Assembly (NCBI GenBank): GCA_947178655.1
Contig: CAMWZB010000081.1
Span: forward strand, 1 to 5,433
Length of the DNA: 5,433 nucleotides
From: an uncultured Porphyromonadaceae bacterium
GTDB lineage: Bacteria; Bacteroidota; Bacteroidia; Bacteroidales; Muribaculaceae
Direction: 5' to 3'
Below are positions 1 through 5,433 of the stretch, one piece after another; the first letter of the stretch is position 1; each line of letters starts with the position of its first letter. The notes beneath the pieces were generated by a model. That model worked only from the letters and a program-made list of their open reading frames with translations, was not told the DNA's origin and made no database searches. The translations under genes and the position numbers were made by a program.

Positions 1-2
1 GT

Positions 3-2354
3 GTCTACACCGAGAACCAGCCTGACTTTACCTGGCTGATGCCATATGAGGAGAAGGAGTTCACGCAGTACTTCCTGCCTTACCGCGAACTGGGGGTGGT
101 CAAGAACGCCACCAAAGATCTGCTGATGAACATCGACCCTGTCGACGGCGGCAAGGTGCATATCAAGGTTTTCGCTACTTCGGCACAGTCCGTGCTGATT
201 CGTCTGACCGGTGATGACGGCCACGAATATCTCAGCCGCGAGATCGAAGTCACTCCCGAACGAATCTTCGAGGAGACTGTCGACGTCGGAGGCGCTGCTT
301 TCGACGAACTGACTCTCGATTTCGTCAAGGGCGGCCGCTCTGTAATGACCTGGCATGCCGAGCCTGACGAAATCCGTCCTGTCCCTGACGCCGCAGAGGC
401 GGCATTGCTGCCTTCGGAAATCAAGACTGTGGAGCAGTTGTTCCTCTCCGGGCTTCATCTCGAGCAGTATCGCCACGCCACATATTCACCTCTTGACTAC
501 TACGAGGAAGGTCTGCGCCGCGACCCTGACGATGTGCGCTGCAACAACGCCGTCGGTCTGTGGTACATACGCAAGGGACGCTTCGATCTGGCCGAGACGT
601 ATCTCAGGAAGGCTGTGAAAGTTCTTCAGAAGCGCAACCCGAATCCCTACGACGGCGAACCTATATATAATCTCGGACTTGCGCTCAGGTACCAGTACCG
701 CTACGACGAGGCGTACGACCGCTTCTATAAATCGACATGGAACGGCGCATGGCAGGATGCCGGATACTTCGCCTGCGCACAGATAAGCTGCATGCAGGGC
801 CGCTACGAGGAGGCGCTCTACGAAGTCGGCCGCTCGCTCCTGCGCAACTGGCACAATGCCAAGGCCCGAGCTCTCAAAGCAGCCATCCTGCGGCGCTTAG
901 GCCGAGAGAAGGAGGCTGTAGCTTTGTGCGAGGAATCGCTCGGATTCGACAAGTTCAATTATGGCTGCCTTTTTGTCGGGTATCTCGTCACAGGAGACAA
1001 AGAGACTCTCGCCGCTCTTGTATCGCTGATGCGCGGATGTGCTCATAACTACGACGAGATAGCCCTCGACTTCTGTGCCGCGGGCCTGTGGAGCGAGGCC
1101 GAATCGCTTTGGCGCATAGCTCTCGACGAGGGCGCGAGTACAGCTATGACCAATTACTATCTCGGCTGGGCGCTCATGCAGGCGGGCGACTTCAGTGGAG
1201 CCGGGAAGGAATTTGCCGCCGGTGCCGAAGCCGATCCTGACTTCGTTTTCCCGAACCGTCCGGAAGCCATTCTCGCTCTCCGGTGCGCTATCGAAGCGAA
1301 TCCGGAGGATGCCAATGCCAACCATTTCCTCGGCAATCTCTACTATGACAAGCGTCAGTACGATTTTGCCCGGAAGTACTGGGAACGCGCCGCCTGCCTC
1401 AATCCCTCTTTCCCCACCACGTGGCGTAATCTCGCGCTGCTGTACTACAACAAGAGCGCCGATGCAGCCAAGGCTCTCGAATGTATGGAGCGGGCCTTCT
1501 CGCTCGACGAAAGCGACTCCCGTGTGCTCATGGAGCTTGACCAGCTGTACAAGAAGCTACAGCGTCCGCATGCCGAGCGACTCGCCTTCCTCCAGAAGTA
1601 CCCCGGACTCATTGCGCAGCGCGACGACCTCGTGCTTGAGGAAATCACACTCCTCAACCAGACCGGCCGCTTCGCCGAGGCTATGGCCCTGCTGGACGGA
1701 CACACGTTCCATCCGTGGGAAGGCGGCGAAGGCAAGGTGCCGATGCAGTATCAGACATCACGTGTCGAACTTGCCAAAGAGGCTATCGCTGCTGCCGACT
1801 ATGACAAGGCCATCGCACTGCTTGAGCAGTGCCTCGAATATCCCCGTCATCTCGGCGAAGGCAAGCTCTACGGTGCTCAGGAGAATGATTTCTTCTATCT
1901 GCTCGGTCTTTGCCATCAGGCCAAGGGCGATGCCGACAAGGCCCGTCGCTGCTTCAGCCAGGCCACTCTTGGCCCTACAGAGCCTGCTGCGGCGATGTAC
2001 TACAACGATGCCAAGCCGGACAAAATATACTATGCCGGTCTTGCATACCGGGCGCTGGGCGATGAGAAGACTGCCCGTTCGTACTTCAACCGCCTGGTAG
2101 ACTATGGCAAGCAACACCTGCATGAGAATGTCCGAATGGATTACTTCGCTGTCAGCCTGCCTGACCTTCAGGTGTGGGACGGATGTCTTGACGAGATGAA
2201 CCGCATACACTGTCTCTATATGCTTGCCCTGGGATATGCCGGACTCGGTGACAAGGCCCACAGCGACCGCTATCTGACAGAAGCCGAGGCGATGAACGTC
2301 AACCATCAGGGGCTTCAGGCATTCAGGACTATGGACAAAGTCTCGAAAAACTGA
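3..2354 (+). CDS. DUF5107 domain / TPR-repeat protein, 5'-truncated by the window edge
   Basis: The reading frame is open from base 3, so the Met at base 39 is internal and the real start lies off the window. The twelve residues before it (VYTENQPDFTWL) and those after (MPYEEKEFTQYFLPYRELG) match, from memory, the end of the DUF5107 domain of Bacteroidales proteins of about 1,100 residues. Counting from Met39, a beta-rich linker covers about 25-110. TPR-like helix pairs follow at about 166-200, 207-231, 240-303, 371-401, 425-457, 459-491, 527-553, 571-601, 617-644, 663-690 and 724-755. Conserved-looking non-TPR motifs break the series: GEGK at 563-566, LGEGK at 605-609, YYNDAKPDKIYY at 654-665 and DYFAVSLPDL at 701-710. 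No membrane segment is visible in this part. No enzymatic role is known to me. I recall that DUF5107 resembles the galactose-mutarotase fold, so glycan binding is a reasonable guess, unproven. The gene ends at a TGA facing galM, with a shared terminator between them. Confidence 0.88.
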   Translation, partial: VYTENQPDFTWLMPYEEKEFTQYFLPYRELGVVKNATKDLLMNIDPVDGGKVHIKVFATSAQSVLIRLTGDDGHEYLSREIEVTPERIFEETVDVGGAAFDELTLDFVKGGRSVMTWHAEPDEIRPVPDAAEAALLPSEIKTVEQLFLSGLHLEQYRHATYSPLDYYEEGLRRDPDDVRCNNAVGLWYIRKGRFDLAETYLRKAVKVLQKRNPNPYDGEPIYNLGLALRYQYRYDEAYDRFYKSTWNGAWQDAGYFACAQISCMQGRYEEALYEVGRSLLRNWHNAKARALKAAILRRLGREKEAVALCEESLGFDKFNYGCLFVGYLVTGDKETLAALVSLMRGCAHNYDEIALDFCAAGLWSEAESLWRIALDEGASTAMTNYYLGWALMQAGDFSGAGKEFAAGAEADPDFVFPNRPEAILALRCAIEANPEDANANHFLGNLYYDKRQYDFARKYWERAACLNPSFPTTWRNLALLYYNKSADAAKALECMERAFSLDESDSRVLMELDQLYKKLQRPHAERLAFLQKYPGLIAQRDDLVLEEITLLNQTGRFAEAMALLDGHTFHPWEGGEGKVPMQYQTSRVELAKEAIAAADYDKAIALLEQCLEYPRHLGEGKLYGAQENDFFYLLGLCHQAKGDADKARRCFSQATLGPTEPAAAMYYNDAKPDKIYYAGLAYRALGDEKTARSYFNRLVDYGKQHLHENVRMDYFAVSLPDLQVWDGCLDEMNRIHCLYMLALGYAGLGDKAHSDRYLTEAEAMNVNHQGLQAFRTMDKVSKN

Positions 2355-2371
2355 GCTCTTTGACTGTTATA

Positions 2372-2422
2372 TGAAATAATTAATGCTGCCTGATTGCGAA
2401 TCGGGCAGCATTAATTATTTCA
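2372..2422. terminator. Bidirectional intrinsic terminator hairpin between convergent genes
   Basis: This is a 24-bp inverted repeat (arms 2372-2395 and 2399-2422) around a 3-base loop, GCG. All pairs are Watson-Crick except one T-G pair (T2391 with G2403). The inner part is GC-rich (GCTGCC / GGCAGC) and the outer part is AT-rich (AATAATTAAT / ATTAATTATT). Each strand therefore reads as a strong stem running into a T-rich 3' flank, as expected of a terminator that works both ways. It starts 18 bases after the TGA of the DUF5107-TPR gene and lies 13 bases beyond the stop of galM, so it can end both transcripts. The rest of the 80-base gap (2355-2371 and 2423-2434) shows nothing else. Confidence 0.88.
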
Positions 2423-2434
2423 GAATGGTGTTCT

Positions 2435-3478
2435 TTAACTTTGTGAAAACGTATAGCGGATAGTGTGGCGATACATTTCTCCGGGGCGGAGGAGGGCCGA
2501 GGGGAAGTCGGGCCGATTGGGTGCGTCGGGCGGGAACTGGCATTCGATGGCCACGCCGTCGTGGTCATGATATACGATTCCGCCGCGCCCGGTCGGAGAG
2601 CCGTCGAGCCAGTTGCCGGTGTAGAGCATCAGCCCGGGCATGTCTGTGCCGACGTCCAGACGTATGCCTGATATAGGACTGTACAGCGAGGCCGCGTGAG
2701 TCAGGGCTCCGGTATCGTTCCGGTCAATGAGGAAATAGTGGTTGTAGCCTTTCCCTGAGACCAGATTCTCGAAGTCAGCGTTTATGTCGCGGCCGATTTC
2801 CTTGGGCGTTCTGAAGTCGAAGGGAGTACCTTCGACAGGGAGTATTGCTCCGGTAGGGATGTCCCGGGCATCGCTCTGCACTCTCTCGTGGCTGTTGATC
2901 ATCAGGAGATGTCTGAGAATGTGGCCGCAGCCGTTCAGGTTGAAGTAGGCGTGATTGGTGAGATTCACTACCGTAGCAGCGTCCGTAAGGGCCTCATAGC
3001 TGATATCAAGGCAGCAGTCATCGTCCCACTTGTATGTGACGGCAGTGTGCAGGCTGCCCGGATATCCTTCCTCTCCGTCGGGTGACAGTCGTGTGAAGCG
3101 CACTCCGCGGTCGATGATTTCATAGTCCCATATACGGTTGTGGAATCCGTCCGGGCCGCCGTGCAGTGAATTGGCCCCGTCGTTGCGTGATAGGTGATAC
3201 GTCGTTCCGTCGATGCTGAATCTGGCTCCGGATATACGGTTGGCGAACCTTCCCGAAGTCTTTCCGGCGCAGGGGGAGTCCCTGATATAGTCTGCGATGT
3301 CGTCGTAGCCGAGAACAACTTCTGTCAGTCTGCCATTCCTGTCGGGTACTGCAATACGAGTGATGCCTGCGCCGAGAGTCGACAGCCCGACCGATGCGCC
3401 GATGCTGTTGGTGATGGTGAAGAGTGTGATGACGCCTTCGGGTGATGGCGTCTCTTTCCGCAGTATGGTGTGTGTCAT
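2435..3478 (-). CDS. galM: Aldose 1-epimerase (galactose mutarotase)
   Basis: A 347-residue protein of normal length for GalM, which interconverts the alpha and beta anomers of galactose, glucose and related aldoses in the cytoplasm, feeding the Leloir pathway. Family landmarks appear in order: GRFANRI (76-82), NSLHGG with His106, NLTNHAYFNL with His176 (the likely general acid), GYNHYFLID (244-252) and IECQFPPDAPN with Glu312 (the likely general base). The C-terminus PGEMYRHTIRYTF is also typical. One oddity is Asn246, where well-studied GalM enzymes usually carry a sugar-contacting Asp (G-x-D-H). There is no signal peptide. The start is the first ATG after an in-frame TGA at 3493-3491. No clear Shine-Dalgarno is seen before it, as is common in Bacteroidota. 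The gene lies 41 bases downstream of the esterase gene on the same strand, with no promoter-like sequence recognised in the gap, so the pair is probably one operon. The gene ends at TAA beside the shared terminator. Other aldohexose 1-epimerases of the same superfamily remain possible as to exact substrate. Confidence 0.93.
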   Translation of the reverse strand: MTHTILRKETPSPEGVITLFTITNSIGASVGLSTLGAGITRIAVPDRNGRLTEVVLGYDDIADYIRDSPCAGKTSGRFANRISGARFSIDGTTYHLSRNDGANSLHGGPDGFHNRIWDYEIIDRGVRFTRLSPDGEEGYPGSLHTAVTYKWDDDCCLDISYEALTDAATVVNLTNHAYFNLNGCGHILRHLLMINSHERVQSDARDIPTGAILPVEGTPFDFRTPKEIGRDINADFENLVSGKGYNHYFLIDRNDTGALTHAASLYSPISGIRLDVGTDMPGLMLYTGNWLDGSPTGRGGIVYHDHDGVAIECQFPPDAPNRPDFPSALLRPGEMYRHTIRYTFSQS

Positions 3479-3519
3479 ACGGTTTTCAGGTCATGTGTCT
3501 GCGTGCTCAGTCACGGCAG

Positions 3520-5433
3520 TTATTTGTCGTTGGCGAAAGGAGCGACAGGCAGTCCTGTCGGCCCGTATAGATTGCCTTGCGGATAGTCTGCCCAGTTATA
3601 TCTGACGGCTACCGGGGCATCGACAGCATGGGAGCGAAGAATGATCGTGCGCTCGTCCGGCTGCTCAGGAGTGGCTGTGGTGAAATGACCGTCCTTACCG
3701 GCTATAATGAAGCCTGTTATGGCCGTAGTCGTCGCTTTCACCGGGCCGTCGAATCTCAGTTCGAGGCCATTGCCGACAGTCTTGACGGACACGCATCGCG
3801 GAGCCTCGTATACGCAGTCATCACCATAATCCCTGTTCAAGGCTATGAGGGCGAGTCGGTGAGCCACGTCCTGTTTGTTTTTTGGATGTATGTCGGCAGG
3901 ATTTCCGAGATCGGCAGCTACGGCCATAGCAGTATTGTCAAGTTCAAGCGCTTTCGCCTGAGAGTTTCGCAGTGCGGCCCACTCTGAGTCCGGCTGTACG
4001 GCTTTAGGCTCAAGAAATCCGGCAAGCTGTACGAAGTAGAATGGCAGTTTTTCGCCCCATATGGAGCGCCAGTCATTGATAAGTGCTTTGAACAGAGTCG
4101 CGTACTGTTCGTCTCGTCCGACGTTGGCACAGCCCTGATACCATAGGACTCCTTTGACCGGCATGGCGCCGAGAGGCGACAGCATGGCATTGTACAGCAC
4201 CGACGGATAGCTTGAACTGCCGGGGTCGGCCGGCTTCGGTGGCAGTTTGGAGAAATCGGTCTGCACCATGTACTGCCATGATCCGTCAAGCGGCACGGCA
4301 GAGTGGGCCGTGCGTGCTTCGGCCACACCGGGAGCGATACCGCCTTCGCCTCCGAAGTCGCTGATTTTTATGGTGATGATGTTGGCCCCGGCACGGACTG
4401 CCGAGCCCGGGACAGTGTAGCTTCTCGGAGTGTCGTAGCCTGAACCTTTGCCGACAAGAACTCCATTGAAGTACGTTTCGTCTTCATCATCGATGGCGCG
4501 GAAGTTCAGCGAGACGGGTTTCCCGGCATCTTCAGGAGAGATATCGATGCTTTTTTGCATCCAGACGATGCCGTCAAGACCCGGCAGCCCTTTCTGCTCC
4601 CAATATCCCGGGGCACTGATTTGTCTCCACTCTGAACCTGACTGTAGGGTAGCCTTGTCAAAATCTTCAGTGGACGAAGTCGCAAGCCTTATCCAGTCGG
4701 CCATACGGCTGCGATATGTCGCCTTTATGGTATCGGCATCATAGCCGGCGGCTTTCATGTCTGCAAGTTCGTTCTCGAATCCGGGAACAGCGCCGAGGGC
4801 TTTCGCCGAAGTCCACGCCTCGGCCGGAGTTCCTCCCCACGTGGCATCAATCACGCCGACGGGCACTTTGAGTTTCTCTGCCAGTTCGCATGCGAAGAAA
4901 TATGCTATTGCAGAAAAGTCGGCCATGCTCGCCGAAGTGCAGGTCTGCCAGCCTCCGCCGTTGACTTCTACATCTTCGCGTGGCGAGAACGCAGTCGTCT
5001 TGCGTATCTGAAGCAGCCTGATGTCGGGGTGATGGGCCGTGGCCACGACCCGGTCATGGTCCATCACAGAAGTCCATCCCTGGACGGGGTATTCCATATT
5101 TGACTGTCCGGAGCAGAGCCACACTTCGCCCGAGAGCACGTTCTCGACGGTTGTCGTTCCGTCCTTGTCGCTGAAGATGACAGAGTAGGGGCCTCCGGCA
5201 GGTGGTGTGGCGAGTTTCATTGTGAAGTTGCCGTCGGAGTCAGAGCGTGTTTTGCCGGTTTTGTTGTTCCAGCCGGCTTTCATGAGTACTTCCGATTCGG
5301 GTGCGGCGTGGCCTTTGAGGGTGAGTGTGGTGTTCTGATGCACGATCATGTTGTCGGGGCTGTAGCGGGGTAGAGTGAGTGTCGCTCCGCAAGTCCCGAA
5401 CGCCAGTGTTGCCGCTGCAATCAGTGCAAAATT
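3520..5433 (-). CDS. Secreted sialate O-acetylesterase-family SGNH hydrolase, start just off the window edge
   Basis: The frame is open to the right edge. The ATG at 5349 is internal, inside the family's DNMIVHQ motif, and 28 further residues upstream include a signal peptide. Counting from that Met as 1: an N-terminal beta domain (about 1-68), then GEVWLCSGQSNMEYPV with nucleophile Ser83 in GQSN, GVIDATWGGTPAEAW (165-179), WYQGCANVGR (403-412), FYFVQLAGF (437-445) and DIHPKNK (486-492) with Asp486 and His488, the expected catalytic pair. Between about 230 and 365 lies a jelly-roll, glycoside-hydrolase-2-like sugar-binding insert (IDDEDETYFNGVLVG). A beta domain closes the protein (about 515-609). 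Family members remove O-acetyl groups from sialic acids, but some act on other acetylated glycans, so the substrate is open. The residues in the window (637) are close to the usual total length, so only a few N-terminal residues should be missing. It is expected to act in the periplasm or outside the cell. The downstream neighbour galM is probably co-transcribed. Confidence 0.92.
   Translation of the reverse strand, partial: NFALIAAATLAFGTCGATLTLPRYSPDNMIVHQNTTLTLKGHAAPESEVLMKAGWNNKTGKTRSDSDGNFTMKLATPPAGGPYSVIFSDKDGTTTVENVLSGEVWLCSGQSNMEYPVQGWTSVMDHDRVVATAHHPDIRLLQIRKTTAFSPREDVEVNGGGWQTCTSASMADFSAIAYFFACELAEKLKVPVGVIDATWGGTPAEAWTSAKALGAVPGFENELADMKAAGYDADTIKATYRSRMADWIRLATSSTEDFDKATLQSGSEWRQISAPGYWEQKGLPGLDGIVWMQKSIDISPEDAGKPVSLNFRAIDDEDETYFNGVLVGKGSGYDTPRSYTVPGSAVRAGANIITIKISDFGGEGGIAPGVAEARTAHSAVPLDGSWQYMVQTDFSKLPPKPADPGSSSYPSVLYNAMLSPLGAMPVKGVLWYQGCANVGRDEQYATLFKALINDWRSIWGEKLPFYFVQLAGFLEPKAVQPDSEWAALRNSQAKALELDNTAMAVAADLGNPADIHPKNKQDVAHRLALIALNRDYGDDCVYEAPRCVSVKTVGNGLELRFDGPVKATTTAITGFIIAGKDGHFTTATPEQPDERTIILRSHAVDAPVAVRYNWADYPQGNLYGPTGLPVAPFANDK
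4255..4662 (-). other. Galactose-binding-like jelly-roll insert within the esterase
   Basis: This part of the esterase (about residues 230-365 counted from the internal Met at 5349) splits the SGNH catalytic core between the GGTPAEAW block and the WYQGCANVGR block. It contains GIVWMQKSIDI, NFRAIDDEDETYFNGVLVG and ANIITIKISDFGGEGGI, the strand pattern of the sugar-binding domain of beta-galactosidases (GH2 N-terminal type). Such inserts are usual in Bacteroidota members of this family. Boundaries are approximate, estimated from motif positions. Confidence 0.7.
5383..5433 (-). other. Signal peptide of the esterase (partial)
   Basis: Translating the esterase frame upstream of the internal ATG gives NFALIAAATLAFGTCGA followed by TLTLPRYSPDN. 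The first 17 residues form a hydrophobic, alanine-rich core with small residues at its end, as in a type I signal peptide, with a plausible cut after CGA. The start codon and basic N-terminal residues lie beyond base 5433. The single Cys is preceded by F-G-T, which is a poor lipobox, so a lipoprotein is less likely but not excluded. Confidence 0.75.

Noticed and set aside
1195..2100. A 301-codon plus-strand open frame inside the DUF5107-TPR gene
   Set aside because: It overlaps a clearly coding TPR frame, and its translation is a low-complexity mix rich in Ser, Arg, Pro and Thr with no domain. This is the usual shadow frame in GC-rich DNA.
1758..2306. A 182-codon minus-strand open frame antisense to the TPR region
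   Set aside because: It has no recognisable motif or start context, and it lies opposite conserved TPR and DYFAVSLPDL coding sequence, so it is best explained as an antisense shadow.
2359..2376. TTTGACT followed by TATATGA, resembling promoter elements after the TPR gene stop
   Set aside because: No Bacteroidota-type TAnnTTTG element lies at the right spacing. The sequence runs into the terminator hairpin, and no plus-strand gene follows.
3479..3519. Possible promoter or ribosome binding site in the gap between the esterase and galM
   Set aside because: The minus-strand sequence contains neither TAnnTTTG nor a GGAGG-like stretch. Co-transcription with weak or leaderless-type initiation, common in Bacteroidota, is the simpler reading.
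3577..3987. A 136-codon plus-strand open frame antisense to the esterase
   Set aside because: It lies opposite the catalytic DIHPKNK region and the C-terminal domain of the esterase, and shows no family features of its own.
5386..5400. Possible lipobox (F-G-T-C) in the esterase signal peptide
   Set aside because: Positions -3 to -1 (F-G-T) do not fit the usual L-A/S-G/A-Cys pattern, whereas a type I cut after C-G-A fits well.

Overview
The window is a piece of a Bacteroidota genome, most likely order Bacteroidales. Three things point there: a DUF5107/TPR protein of the kind found in gut Bacteroidales, a secreted sialate O-acetylesterase-type SGNH hydrolase with a jelly-roll insert, and a start region with no recognisable Shine-Dalgarno sequence. 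The coding DNA looks moderately GC-rich by eye (not counted). That would suit a Muribaculaceae-like genome better than a low-GC Bacteroides, but this placement is tentative.

The layout is simple and almost fully coding. From base 3 to 2354 (+) runs the C-terminal part of a large DUF5107-TPR protein whose N-terminus lies off the left edge. An 80-base convergent intergenic stretch follows, dominated by a near-perfect 24-bp hairpin that should terminate transcription from both sides. On the minus strand, read from the right edge leftwards, lie a secreted carbohydrate esterase (SASA family; in-window bases 5433-3520, start just off the edge) and then, 41 bases downstream, an aldose 1-epimerase (galM, 3478-2435). 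These two look co-transcribed.

Together they suggest a carbohydrate-use locus. The esterase would remove O-acetyl groups from glycans (sialic acid, or another acetylated sugar) in the periplasm or outside the cell. GalM would interconvert sugar anomers in the cytoplasm. The DUF5107-TPR protein has no established biochemical role that I can name, though proteins of this type often sit near glycan-degradation genes.

I see no RNA gene, mobile element, CRISPR array or clearly new system. The points worth a second look are the poorly understood DUF5107-TPR protein with its twin GEGK motifs, an Asp-to-Asn change at a substrate-binding position of GalM, the hidden signal peptide of the esterase, and the terminator hairpin.
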